A stretch of DNA of 64,000 nt from Diplosphaera chodatii. Its lineage: Eukaryota > Chlorophyta > Trebouxiophyceae > Prasiolales > Stichococcaceae. Each line of letters opens with the position of its first letter. Position 1 is the first letter of the stretch. Both the position numbers and the translations under genes were made by a program. Below the pieces are notes generated by a model. That model ran no database searches, was not told where the DNA came from, and saw nothing but the letters and a program-made list of their open reading frames with translations. The stretch is from assembly GCA_032358165.1 (NCBI GenBank), contig JAALGY010000049.1, forward strand, positions 372,001-436,000. The letters are read 5' to 3'. Shown here in pieces: positions 11,964 through 24,100 of this stretch.

Positions 11964-14404
11964 TCACTTTTGGCGTGGCAGCCAGGCCGGGGGCTTGATG
12001 CCCGTCGGGATCCAGGCCGTCTTGGCATCGAGGTCCGCCTGCAAGCAGGCGCACAACATGTGGGTGCGACCCAAGCAAACTGATCACAAGGGAGGGATCA
12101 GCACAAGCATGCACGGCACCGTTAAGACAGGCAGGTACGTGTGCCGCGCTGCATGCTCATCGAAAAGCACCTGCATACGCTCGATGATGACACGCATCGT
12201 GTGCACGTCCTCCTGCATCACCGCGACCAGCTTCACCGATGCCTGCAAGCGACACAGGACCTGCTTCCATCGCCAGTCAATGCTTCGTGAGCCGGTGAGC
12301 TGGCACAAATCCGACTACGGGACCTGGTGAGGCAAGGCCACCTCCTGATCAAAATCTGGGCACACACGGCTGTTGTGGCGAGGCATCGCACAGTTGCAGC
12401 AGCAACTTCTTCGGGGCACGAGGAGGGCCTCAGTGCTCACGCGCATATCGTCCATGCCGGTGGCGAAGTCCTGCAGCCGGGTGTCAAGGTTCGCAGCCAG
12501 CGCGGCCTTCAGGACGACGATGCCCAGGCAGACCCCCGCGATCACCTCCGCCCCATGATCCCTGCACACACCTGACGAGGTTCATCAATGCTGGACCGCC
12601 ACCCTGTTTGCGTCGCTGCCAGCGCAGCCCAGCATCACGGCAGCACAGGGCCGAGCTGTGGCGTGGACCATTGAAAGCAGCATGTCAGTGCACAGCCTGC
12701 CACTGCACTGCACTGCACCTGATCAGCCACGCCGCAAACTGGAGCGCCGTCATGCCGTGCGACCAGGCCAGCGCCACCGCCGCCGCCAGCAGCAGCAGCA
12801 CGATGCTGCCGGGGCCCATGGCATCGATAGCCGCCAGGCCTGCCGAGGTGCGCTTCCGCATGGACGCCTGCCGCGCCATGATCACCTGCGAGGACCGGCT
12901 GGAAAACGTCATTCTGCAACACTGCTGCCGAGCTTGGCTAGCCGTTTGAACACACAGGCGGTGGGATTGTCTGCCTGCATGGCTAGCAACGGGGTGCAGA
13001 TGCACAGCAGCCTCTGCAGTCTGCGCCCACGCTGCTGCTGCATGAGCGTCGGCGGCGCAAAAGTGCAGAGGAGCCTACTGAGTCCTGCAGTGGCTCACCT
13101 GCGACAGGCGCTCCTGGTCCCCCAGCAGCTGCCGCAGCCCGTCCACCGCCGCGCTGGCGCCACTGCGCTCCACCTCTGCAGGCACGTGGCCTGAACAGAC
13201 GAATTACACCCACAATATGCAAGGTCCTCTTCGACATTCTGCGAGTTGCTGATGACATTGCAGCTGAGTTGGGTGGTACCACCAACGTGCACCACGAGGT
13301 GCAGTTGCATGGTGCATAGCATGATGCCAAGACTACATAGCAAAGGCAACCTCGCTTCTGCGGAATGCTGTTGGTGAGACATCTGCTGTCCACACCTGCA
13401 GCAGCCGCCTCGGTTGTACCGTGGCTGTGTGGGGAGGCAGTGTCATCACCGGCGACTGGTAGCTGGCCCGCCGCGGGGCCGCCAAGCACTGCCGTTTGGT
13501 CGGAGCCAGGAGACCCTGTGGCGATTGGCTGCGGCTGCAGGGCATGCTGCGGCTGCGGGACATGCTGCGGCTCCGGCGAGGCGGTCGCCGCCGCCCGTGC
13601 AAACGTCAGAGAGGAGTCCTCTTCCTGCATTCATCAGCTGCAAGGTCGTCATGAGCCAGTGTGCAGATGACACCGTCAGCGGTGAGTATACTGCGGCAAG
13701 TAGAGCTCAGACACAAACGTTCTTGCACTTGCACCGCCTCCTTATATGCAGCAGAATGAGTCCATCACATTAGAGGAGAGGCTGCCAAGCTGCGAGAACG
13801 CAGCTGCAGTCCTGTAGCAAGCCGTGAGCATGCACAGGAGCCCGCCTGTTTCGAGATGCGGAACGCACTCCGAAGCGCAATCACTGTCTACCAGCTGGAT
13901 CACTCACATCCAGCTGCAGTGTCTCCGAAAGGCTGTTGGAAGGTGACACCGGGCCGGGGCTGGGGCCTCGGGCTGGGTGCTGGTGGTGCAGTGCAGCCTC
14001 CTCTGCCGCCTCCTGCTGCTGGCTTGCCACTGGGTCCGTGCCAGACGCAGATGCCCTGCCGACCAGTTGTAGTAAGCATCAATAAAATCTCAGAACATCC
14101 GACACCTGCAAGCACCGTCTGGGCGACCTAGGTTGCAAGACAACGGTCAGGGCACCATTCGTCCAGCAACCGCCGGTGAGCGTCACCTGCCGAAAAACTG
14201 CTGCATCTGCTCACGTGCGGCCGCTGCCAGGTCTGCGATGCCTGCCGGCTGGTGGCTGCTGCTGGGGGGGCGCCCCAGGGCGCTGCCGGTCCTTGGGCTG
14301 AGGAAGCCGCCAGAGTTGATGCGGAAACCGCTTGCTCCGCCTCCATTGGCAGTACTGTTGCTGCCGTTGTTGACTTCGCCGCGTGCGCTACGGGCCCCTG
14401 TCAT
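11964..14404 (-). CDS. Unknown two-helix membrane protein with long Ser/Pro/Ala-rich N-terminus
   Basis: Eight phase-matched exons, read downward: 14404-14187, 14055-13908, 13624-13396, 13190-13099, 12885-12719, 12561-12441, 12242-12171 and 12038-11964 (TGA). The product has about 370 residues. The first half is low-complexity and probably disordered (Gly/Ser/Asn, then Gln/Pro/His). Then come GLRQLLGDQERLSQ, a basic stretch (ARQASMRKR), transmembrane segment 1 (GSIVLLLLAAAVALAW), segment 2 (VIAGVCLGIVVLKAALAAN), a short coiled region (LDTRLQDFATGMDDMR, then VMQEDVHTMRVIIERM) and the end KPPAWLPRQK. I do not recognise the family. The hairpin-plus-coil layout resembles small organelle-membrane proteins, but nothing here fixes the location. 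Confidence 0.72.
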
Positions 14405-15418
14405 TGGTGCTGATCGTCTGAAGCAGAGCCTGGTCGGCCGAGGATGTGCAGGCGGCCTCCCTCACCTGCAACACAAACAAAGCACTTGCCCTGGGGTAGC
14501 ATGCGCAGTACCTCCTGACGAACGGTCTCCAGGATGCTCCTTGGCGCATGCATGCAGGTAGCATCACAGCATGAGGCCCATAGCCTGATTCATCCATTGC
14601 TCTACGCAGGTCAGCGCATGCATCCCCAGTCAATATTGACACCAAACAACACGCCGCGGGCAACATGGAAAGCGGTTTGGCATTCACGTCAGTTTGCTTG
14701 CACTCACGGTGCCAAAGGACTGGCGTTGTGTGTTTTATGCTCTCAGTGCCGAACACATGTGGCAGCATCGACTACGCCCCTAAAGCCTTGTGCGTGCACG
14801 GCGAGACTGGAGGGCATTGCCATCTGGTCGTGCAAAGCGCAGGATTGCAGCAGGCATTTCATCAATCCAGCCAGGAACGTGTGGCAGTGCAAAGGTGGAC
14901 ATGCTTCGTACCTGGAATGGAGCGCGCAACAGCGGCAAGCGAACGTCGGATGCACGACGAGGTCTTCCTGGGGCTTTCAAATGCACATTGGTGGGAAGGT
15001 ACCCCGTTCGGCACGCAGTGTGCTCATGCTGCACGGGGAGCCGACGGAAAGGCACAGCGCTCATTCGGGGTGGTAAGAGCGACCCTGAAGCCACGATCGG
15101 GCCCGCCTTTCACTCCGCACGTTCCGACTAGCTTCAGTGAGATTCAGGAGAGATTTCGCCGAAACGCTTTTGATGTCCACGGCCTTTGGGTGTCGCCTGA
15201 AGTGCCACACCGCCGGGAGCAATGGAACAGTGAGCCAGTTGATGATATTGTGAAGGAGCAACGTGTCATATGCGAGTCGTAGCAAAGCTCAGTGCGTGCA
15301 AGTAAACGGTCAGCTACGGGTGCAGGCGACAGCTGGAAGTCATGACGTCTGCACAGTAGCTAGGTGTGTTGCGACACCCAGTCAGGCACTGATCAGCTAA
15401 GCACTGCATCAAGGCGAC
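14405..15418. other. Divergent promoter region, no gene seen
   Basis: About 1 kb between the start of the two-helix membrane protein (-) and the start of the small protein at 15419 (+). A 205-codon frame runs through 14665-15282, but it has no ATG-led domain content and no family-like motif. I read the stretch as shared upstream sequence. Confidence 0.45.
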
Positions 15419-16458
15419 ATGGCAGGTGCAGCAGAGGTTGACAAGGGCGACCTCAACGAGTTCACGACTGACGTCGACAACCCACCGTGCTTCCGCAAGG
15501 TAGCGTCATATTGAATACCTTTGCTTGCTGTCATGACCAGGACTTAAGGTGTCTGCGCTGACGCGTATTGCGCCCATTTGCCGGCGGTAAAGTGCGGTGG
15601 TCTGCGCTTCATTAATCACAATTCATTCGGTCTGCACACACTGGCTGAGCTGACGACATGCAGAACGACACTCCCTTTCCGGAGAAGTTCAAGGCCGTCA
15701 TACGCAAGGAGTTTCCCGAGCTTCAGCCCGCGGTCTTCAGGGGTGCGTCACATGTGCACAGCCGCGGAAGTGGGAAGGGCAAGCACAGGAGTGCTAAGCA
15801 CATGTGCGCCTGGTGACGCATAACAGGACAGGTCCGACAAGCATGCATGAAACCTTGGCATGGGTGTTGCCACTGCAGGCAAACCCCTGGGTTTTGTGTA
15901 CAACAAAGCGGTGCAGGTGGGAAATTCCATGCCACGATGGGACATCACACATGAGGTGCTCCACTTTTCGTTTCTCTTGTTCTGCGGCATCTCGTGCGTG
16001 CCAGCGCACCATGTGTCATGGCTTCCCATCTTCCCATGCTGCCAGGTGCGCAGACACGCTTTACTCGCCAGATCACTGTGTCACAGCTGACTGCAAGTCG
16101 TGCAGGAGCTGGCAGAGGGCTGCATCGAGGGCACCTACACCACCACATTCATGAGGAAAAAGGCAAGTGTCGGTCTGTGGCGTCGGGTCGGGAACCTGGC
16201 GCGAGCCTTGAGTGCACCATGTGCCTGCTGACTGGCTTACCGGGACAGCCTCTGCATGCACTGGGTGCTGCTGGAGGCCAGCACCACGCTCAGCAGCACT
16301 TGGCACCCATGCAGGAGGACTTCACGATCCACATCAGGAGGGGCGCGTCCGACGACGAGGTGGTCGTCAACATGCGCACACGCGGGCGGACGGCCGGGGG
16401 CCTCGAAGGCAATGAGCGCATCACGCACTTCCTGAACGAGCTCCACGAGGTGCAGTAA
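15419..16458 (+). CDS. Small orphan protein, about 130 aa
   Basis: Five phase-matched exons: 15419-15499 (ATG), 15664-15742, 15879-15916, 16106-16162 and 16315-16458 (TAA). The product starts MAGAAEVDKGDLNEF, continues with PFPEKFKAVIRKEFPELQP, GKPLGFVYNKAVQELAEG and TYTTTFMRKK, and ends in a charged domain (EDFTIHIRRGASDDEVVVNM...RITHFLNELHEV). There is no signal peptide or membrane segment. I do not recognise the family; the regular alternation in the last exon suggests a small alpha/beta fold. The fourth intron uses a GC donor (AAG then GCAAGT at 16163), the usual strong context for GC-AG introns. Confidence 0.65.
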
Positions 16459-17431
16459 GACCTGACCACTCTCGCTGATGATGAAGCCAGCCAGTTGTGC
16501 AGGCGGACATGCCCCTGACAGACATTAGCAATGTGGGGCTTAAAATGGACGGGCCCGCAAGCGGCCCTCGACCCCGATGATGACCCGGCAGTTGCTCCGG
16601 CTAACGATCTAGGATGCCATGTGTGGTTTTTTGCAGGAACTCGATGACTGAGGCGCAACACTCAGGCGTTGTGCTTCAAGATTTTGGCTCGCAGCGCACC
16701 GGCTCTGCAGCGTGATAACATGCACCGCAACATGGCCTTTGCCATCAAGGCGTGGTTGAAGCGCTTGTTTCGTTTGGGTTCCTTCTGCATGATGACCTGT
16801 GCTTCGGTTGTGTATTTGAACAGAGTGGTGCCTGTACGGCAGAGCCGGGCACATGCATGGTTGGTGACTCTCAACGACAGCAGTGTGAGCATTGCCTATC
16901 CTACATAACGTGATTTTACACCAGGCACTGTATACGGTACGGTGGCTTCTCGAAATTCAGATACAGAAACCAAGGCGCGCCGCTGCTGTGCACACGCCCG
17001 CCTCCAGATGGAGTAACATCGGTCAACAGACCCTCTCAATACGCCGTCTCCCATAACTGCAGTGTCCCCAACACAATGCATGGCACGCCAAGCATCAATT
17101 CCACCCACCTTCTCCCCCTCTTGCTGCAGACTGCGGTCCTCAAAATCAGAAAGCGTGCACAACCCATGCACTTTGTCATCCCGCTCGGGAAAATTGCCAA
17201 TGTTGGTACATCTGCACATGTGGTCCGAGGCATCCAAAGTGAACATATCAAAGTCTACTGCTGGCCCAGGACTGACTGATGTTGCATCAGCATTGCCGTA
17301 GCCAGCCCTGTAGGACCAGCGCCAGCTGGTATGTGGCCGCACACCAGGATGAAAGTTGTTGCTGCTGCAGCACTGGCAGCAGCAGACATGGAACTTGATC
17401 ATGGCCCGAGTGCCGTCCTACGGCCACCATG
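16459..17431. other. Convergent intergenic region
   Basis: Lies between two convergent stops and holds both 3' UTRs. TTACA at 16914-16918 is a minus-strand TGTAA signal but lies over 500 bp past the minus gene's stop. Nothing else is supported here. Confidence 0.4.
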
Positions 17432-19435
17432 CTATTGAGCACGGTCTCGGTCTGTGTTGGCGCTTGCATTGGCCTGCCGATTGAGGCGCTTGTGCATCTG
17501 GTAGGTGTCCACCGCAGCGCCAGACAGCGCAGCCACCGCTGGCGCCGACAAGTCGCCGGTGACCTTCCACAGCACTCCCAGGAACAGCAGCTGCACAAAC
17601 GACAGGCGTGAACTGAGAGCAGGAAACGTGTAGAGCTCGTGTGGACCTACATGCCATGATGCAGTGGCCGCAAAGCTGCAGAGAGCTGGCACCTGTGACA
17701 GGATGCTTCGTGTCCAGACACTTGGAGCCCGTGAGACTATTATCAACTGAACTTGTAGTACGCCCACCTGGCCTGCCAGGAGATAGCCGTAGAGGCGGCT
17801 GACGCTCCTGCGCTGTGTGAGCCACGCCTGCGCGACGTTCTTGAATGCGCGCGCCGCTTCCTCGGGGCCCTCTGGCGACATGACGCGGTAGTAGCGGTCC
17901 GCATTGACCAGGGCCGTCGCCACCACTTGCTGCAGCAGGCGCCACAGGTGCATGTCAGTGCCAGCGCCCTCAGCATGTGCACAGCAGCGCTGCGGTACCA
18001 AAGGAGCATGAGCCTGGTGCCAGCTGTAACAGCAGAAGAGGGTCAATCTTTCATAATCATATGAATCTCCAGAACTGTTGATGCATGATGGCACCTGCTC
18101 CTCGTCACCGCTGCTCTCATTGGAGAGCATCTGGCCGGAGGCGGCGGACAGGGCGGACAGCGACAGCAGCGCCAGCATGAAGGGGAGCGCCTCGGGCAGC
18201 GCGGCCCCGATCTCCCGCTCCAGGCCGTGCACCAGCACGCCGTACCCCAGCTGCAGCGCCCCGAGCGTCGCGGGCAGCCCCAGCATCAGCGTCGGCACGG
18301 TGTCAAACACCATGGCCACCGCCGCCTGCGGCAGGGTGAAAACAGCGTCATCATCTCGAAGCAGCTATGCATGAAGGGCGCCAAGCACGCAGTGTCTGAG
18401 AGGAGGCCATGGCCAGGAACACAGAGTTTCAAGACAGCTACCACTGCTCGCAGCACCTGTGACAGTGACATGCTTGCGAGAAGCGGCTGCAGGTCGTCCA
18501 TGCGGTTGCGCTGCAGCTGGTCCATGTCTGGGAAGCGCTCGCGGGCGTGGTCCGTCCAGGACCAGGCCTTGGTGGCCACCATCGGAAGCGCTGCCAAGAG
18601 CCCAATCTGCAGGGGGTGGGCAGGATGTGAATTGGTTCCGGAGCACAATGCAAAGCATCCAAAACGCAGACGTTCACTGAAGGCTGAAGATGCACGCAGT
18701 GCCAAGCAGAACTGCCCACCACGTGTCAAACCCAGTGGAGGATGCATCTGCACACCGTTGCAGTACACGACCACGAGCATGAGCTCATGATGAGTCAGGC
18801 TGAGCGTCACGCTCGAGGCGCGCACCTCTGCTGCCTTCAGGCTGTGCGGCGACAGCGAGGCGCCGCCCAGCAGGTCGTTGCCACACAGCCAGCAGACCGC
18901 AGACGCGCCAAGAACGATGATGCCCGCTGCGCTGCCGGCGTACAGCAGCTTGACCTGCGCCGGCTGCTGCTCCAGGGCGTCGCTGACCAGCTCCGTCTCG
19001 CCATCCCTGAGGACAGCGTGTGGTTTCCAGATTGACAGCATGTTGGGCAGACACCAGCATGCTGCATGGCTGTCTTTATAGGAGTAGGGCAGTTTCCAGG
19101 GCTGGCAGGGTTCAGGCCACGAGCACGAGGCGATAGGGCCACTGGAGCGCCATGCGAGCATGCAGAAAGTAAGAAGAGCATCACCCAATGCCGGACAGCA
19201 GGTTCTGCAGCCGTAGGCCGGCATCCGCCCAGACATCACGTGCACGGCGGGTCTCCTGCTGCTCGCGGGCGTCCGCTGCTGCGTGTGTTGTGAGCCATTT
19301 CAACCGCTGCTGCCGGGACTTGGACCGGAATGCCGGCCCGCTACCTGATGTGACACTACCAGGCTTATGCGAGATGTCGCAACGCGGTGAGGAAGTGGCA
19401 AGGGGCGACGGCTGCAGGCCAGCCACGCGCTGCAT
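17432..19435 (-). CDS. Unknown multi-helix membrane protein, probably plastid-targeted
   Basis: Six phase-matched exons, read downward: 19435-19185, 19006-18826, 18606-18457, 18325-18095, 17989-17768 and 17590-17432 (TAG). About 397 residues. The N-terminus (MQRVAGLQPSPLATSSPRC...) is rich in Ser, Arg and Thr and poor in acidic residues, like a chloroplast transit peptide. Helices follow: AGIIVLGASAVCWLC; a soluble stretch (WSWTDHARERFPDMDQLQRN); AAVAMVFDTVPTLMLGLP and neighbours; FMLALLSLSALSAASG; YGYLLAGQ; and LLFLGVLWKVTG. It ends in a hydrophilic tail (NRQANASANTDRDRAQ). I could not place it in a family; a CPBP/CAAX-protease-like protein was considered, but no EExxxR motif is visible. It is divergent from SABC. 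Confidence 0.7.
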
Positions 19436-19564
19436 CAGGCCGGCGCCAGTGAACTGTATGCTCTTAGATTTGGGCAGTGGCCCCTTCGAAACGGTGCAAA
19501 TACCTCAACGCGCAGGTCGCAGCTGGCTTCGGAAAGATTTCCAACCCTGCACTGCTTCTCGAGG

Positions 19565-19605
19565 GCAAGGGGTATAAAGAGTTGGAGCTCGTTTATACCC
19601 CTTGC
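19565..19605. promoter_or_regulatory. Palindrome with a TATAAA on each strand
   Basis: GCAAGGGGTATAAA (19565-19578) and its exact reverse complement TTTATACCCCTTGC (19592-19605) are separated by 13 bases. Each strand therefore carries GGTATAAA. It sits about 130-160 bp upstream of the minus-strand ATG at 19435 and about 520-550 bp upstream of the SABC ATG at 20127. A two-way core promoter is inferred. The hairpin could also act in RNA. Confidence 0.5.
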
Positions 19606-20126
19606 TTCGGGGTACGAAAATGCTCAAAAGTACCTGCAGCCTGTATTCATACGCGATATGCAGACCAGCACGTGCAGACCGACAAGATGTGCACAGCCGC
19701 TCTGCACATAACGTCACCAAAGTGCGACACTCGTCAAAGCGTATCTACCGACCAAGCGGCGTGTACTCGGGCGTCAGACAGCAATCGGTGTCCGCAGCTT
19801 TGCACCTTGCAAGTGGCTCGGAACCCCAGCCAACCCCGTTGTGGGTCCGCAGTGCTGAGCCTCTGATCTTCATCGCGCTTTCGCGGGGTTCACACGACTG
19901 AGTCGTATCATCGCACACGCCATGACCGTCGACAGCACTACGGCATCTGCAGGAGGCTAGCTGCGGCAGACTGGCATGCATGGCGCCATGCAAAACAAGC
20001 TGAGCTAGTTTGATCGGGAGTCGATCAGGTCAGCCGCGTCATGAGGAGCACTCACGGCCTGCAGCCGCACCGCCTGCATCCCCAACAGCAAGTGTGCTCG
20101 GCAGCTGGGCCGCCGCACACGAGGCA

Positions 20127-23113
20127 ATGGCCGACTGCCATGGCGCAGCCGCACAGGCGGCAAACAGTCACGGCAGCCCAGTCCACAGGCCCCCGCCCTA
20201 CGCAGAGCCGCACGGCATCCAGGGATCAGCCAGAGGATCTCCTACTGGTGGGCCGTGCATCCATGTCCTGAACCCTGTGAGACCTCTCGCCCATCCGATC
20301 ATGAGCGTCCGGAGCATAGCTGCTGACCTACTCATGCTGCCCTACAGGAGCGTGAAAGCGAGCAGCAGGCAGTGCGCAGCGGTGCGAACGGTGCGCACCC
20401 CATCCTCGAGCGGCAGTCGGATACAGCAGCGCTCGTGCGACAAACGGGAAATGGTGTCAGCGTCTCGGTGAGTGTAGGCATGCCGGGCTTCAGCACTGCC
20501 GCCAGGCAGCAACCCTACAGTGGCAACATTGCTGCCAGCCTCAACGGTCTGACAGAACGATCATCAGCCATGGCGGCACTACCAAGCGTGATCCCAGCAG
20601 GTAGCAACCCAGCAACAGGGCTTGTGGAATTTGGCAGGTGCGGAACATGACTAAGGAGTACACCACACGAAAAGGGCGGCCCTTCCTGGCGGCCAACAAC
20701 GTCAGCCTGGAGGTGCCCGCCAACTCCATCACCGCACTGCTCGGGCCGTCGGGCTCAGGTGGGCCGCAGCCGATGTTGCCGCTCCAGACATAGCAGAGGC
20801 GGTACCCTGCATGGAAGTTGTGTTGGGCTACCCGCCTGTGAGCTGCACTGTAGACTCTTAGACCTCCATCGCATTCGCTGCACAGGCAAGACGACGCTGC
20901 TGCGGCTGATCGCGGGGCTAGAGGAGACCACCTCCGGCAGCGTCACGTTTGGCGGTGTGCACCTGTCATCATATTGCTGGAGAACATGTCATATGAGTGA
21001 AATGCATGCAAGCACACCGACCGGCGGCAGCTTGCAGTGCAGGTGCTCATACCAGCTGCAGCTGCGTCACTCCTGTGCTGCAGATCAGGACGTGACACAG
21101 CAGCCGGTGCAGGAGCGGCGCATCGGCTTTGTGTTCCAGTCGTACGCGCTGTTCAACCACATGACGGTCGCAGACAACATCGCCTTTGGCATCCGCATTC
21201 GCAAGCTGCCCATCGACTCGCAGGCCAGGTGCCTCTACCAATCCATGGCTACATGGTCACCCTCGCATTACCAAGGAAGGTCACGAATACGTGCTTTGTC
21301 GGCGGCATAAATTTGTAGCACCCAAACACACCCATGCATGCACAGCACAAGCCCTTGGCGGCTCAACAGCAGCATGGTGCTACAGGGTGCGCGAGCTGCT
21401 GAAGCTCATCGAGCTGGACGATCTGGGCGGGCGCTACCCGCGGCAGCTTTCGGGCGGCCAGATGCAGCGGGTCGCCGTGGCTCGCGCCCTCGCGTCCAAC
21501 CCCCGGCAAGCCCTTTTCCAGAGGGACTGGATGTTCCCAGTCGGCTGTCAGATGCTTGACAAAGCGTGCATCCATATCCGTGTACAGCGTTTGCCAGCCC
21601 AGTTGGTTTGCTGCCTGCTGGAGCAGGATTGAGGACGCCGACACCTGCAGCTGTCATGGGCAGGCACCAACCAAACCGAAGCCCAGAGGAGTGTGCATGA
21701 GCGCTGATTTTTCGATCAACTCCTTCTGGTCAGGCTGCTGCTGCTGGACGAGCCCTTTGGGGCATTGGACCCGCAGGTGCGGCGGTCGCTGCGGCAGGGG
21801 CTGCGTGACATCATCGACCGCATTGGCATCACCGCCATCTTCGTCACCCACGACCAGGTGGGCAGCTGACTCAGGTCACCCACACTGACAGAACCTGCCA
21901 CTCGGCACCTGGTCAGCTACGCAGAGCTGGCTGACTGATGCTCCGCATACCTGCTATTGCTACATGACCTGAGGGCGACCGTCTTGGGAAGCAGCGTATG
22001 CTGTCGTTGCTGTCAGTTGGCCCGCCTGACCCATGTTGGCATGATGTTTGCAGCGCCTGGGTTTCAACAACCCTCTGCACTGCTGTCAACAACCCTCTGC
22101 ACTGCTGCCTGATTGCACAATGGATTTGGCAAGCGCGGTGCGGTAGCCAACCAGGCCCCTGTGTCTTGGTACAGGAGGAGGCATTTGACATAGCAGACCA
22201 GGTGGTTGTCTTCAATCGGGGACTCGTGGAGCAGTCGGGGACACCGGAGCAGCTGCAGACGGCGCCCCAGACGCCCTTCGTCATGCAGTTCGTCTCTGAC
22301 ACCAACACGCTGCCGACGCACCATGCGGTGATCACTCCATGTGGATCTCGTGCCCTGGTGCATCTGTCTAGACATGTCAATTTTGCAAGGGACTGGCATG
22401 TCTGGATTGCGTGTCCAGACTATGTAGCGTCAAGATTGCTGCTGATAGTGCTTTGACGCCCACTTCTGACTTTGCTTCCGTTCACATGCAGTTTGTCCGG
22501 CGCATGGGCTTCCGCAGCCCCAAGCCACTGGTGATGTTCCGGCCGCGGGGCGACATGGCGGTGCAGAAGCGACCGCCGACAGCCGCCACGGCCCCTGACG
22601 GCAGCCCGGCAGCATTCCCCATCCGCGTGGCGGACCGCATGGACGTGGGCTACATGATCAAGTACCGGCTGCAGTTCGATGATGGCGCGGTGAGGATTGG
22701 TGGCGAGGAGCTGTGTCAGCAGACCTGGGGCTGCAAACCGTGTGTCTTCATGGCATACGAGCTAGTGCCGCGGAGGGTGATATCCCCCTTGCCAACCTGC
22801 GAGTCGTCCCTTGTTGTTGCAGCTGCCTTGGCGCGGCATTGGTCCGCCGGAAGATGCGCAGCTCAGCGTCCCAATGAATGCGATGTCAGACACCTGACCC
22901 AGGACTGCACAGCCCACCACTTTTGAGCAACAGCTGCGCCTCACCTCCTGCTGGTGTTGCTCAACGCAGGAGGTAGAGCTGCATGTCCCAGTGGATGAAG
23001 ACGAGGAGAAGTACGACCTGGAGGTGGACTCGCGCGTGTACATCCGCGTGCCAGCAGCAGCGTTCATGGCGTATGCGCCAGAGGAGGTGGACTCCACGCC
23101 GCTGTTGGATTAG
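20127..23113 (+). CDS. SABC: Chloroplast sulfate ABC transporter ATP-binding protein (SABC/CysA)
   Basis: CysA-type ATPase powering sulfate import across the plastid envelope; in green algae it is nuclear-encoded. Exons in phase: 20127-20276, 20348-20467, 20638-20758, 20886-20954, 21084-21228, 21386-21505, 21734-21857, 22175-22327, 22492-22689 and 22970-23113 (TAG). Hallmarks in order: [13 protein letters not shown] strand, Walker A GPSGSGKTT (split by the intron after 20758), Q-loop [10 protein letters not shown], signature LSGGQMQR, Walker [15 protein letters not shown]-loop VTHDQEEAFD. A C-terminal regulatory region holds [13 protein letters not shown] and [10 protein letters not shown]. 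The Ala/Pro/Gln-rich N-terminus would include the transit peptide. The ATG at 20127 is the first in frame, but an upstream exon spliced near 20028 is possible. The intron after 21505 starts with GC (GCAAGC). Confidence 0.92.
22065..22108 (+). repeat. 2 x 22-bp tandem duplication
   Basis: CAACAACCCTCTGCACTGCT occurs twice in a row with a 22-bp period, inside the SABC intron 21858-22174. Confidence 0.85.
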
Positions 23114-24100
23114 GCCAGGGTGTGGAAAGCGGCATTAGTTTGCAGTGCCCAGCGATGCTGCTGTCGTGGGCGCGAAGGCTTGCCGCTGCAGAAAGGACTG
23201 CGACCTGATCATTGCTGTCACAGCACGGGTGGCCCGTGCTCGGTGCACAAGGACATACACAGGACCAGCTTTGAGAGCGTGGTGGCTGCGCCAGCATCGA
23301 GCTGAATGATGTCCAGATAGATACATGTTGCAATGGCAGACTGGTGCAGGCCTTGCATGCGGATGCTACAGCTGAGCAGATCCAGCATGCAGGCCATGGA
23401 TACCCTCTCGAGCAAAGCACCTGAAAGCGGCCCACTCCGATCGGCATACGACCGGGAGAATGAAAGGGCTGGGGTGGCCACTCGGCTTCAGCACCACTGA
23501 CTTAGCGGGCGTGGCCTCCCAACAAATTTGCACTTTCACTGTTATTGGTTGATCGAGTTTTGCATTGCCGCTGTTGTTGGTGCAAGGTATCGCGGTTGCA
23601 GCGTTCGTCATCGTCATGTGAAGGAGGTCAGATGACCACTTACGAGACCTCCTCTTGCACAGGCTGCATATATCTGCACACTTCCTCCTGCTGAACATTG
23701 CGGATCTATAGTACCGCTTTTACAAGGTAGCAGCACTCCGCGCTGGGAAGACCCGCCCTGGTGGGTCAGCTCTGCTACTGACCTGGAGCAGCAGCGGCTG
23801 TCTAAGCCTGTTGCAACAGCAGCATGGTGCAAGTTTGCGCCCGTGAAGCCAGCATCGTCGAGCCACGATCCGATCAGAACGGTGGGACACACGAGCAGTC
23901 CAGCTGCTGGCTCCTGAAACGGTGCTGTCGTGTTACGCGTCACTCAACGGTTGTGAGCATGCGCACAGCAACTTCCACAGCCGTGTGCTGAGACTCCCTG
24001 CTTCGAGACACAAGCATCTTCACCATGCACAGGAGCTGCACCCCAGTCCAGCCCGAGCATCGCACTCCCGCACCAGCGGGCGAATGAGGTCAGCTGCCGA
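23114..24100. other. Intergenic region: SABC 3' UTR and pantothenate kinase upstream sequence
   Basis: No supported gene. It probably contains the first exon of the pantothenate kinase gene, which I could not identify. Confidence 0.4.

Noticed and set aside
14665..15282. 205-codon plus-strand frame
   Set aside because: No domain-like pattern, the opposite strand and a shifted frame are open too, and it lies between two divergent starts.
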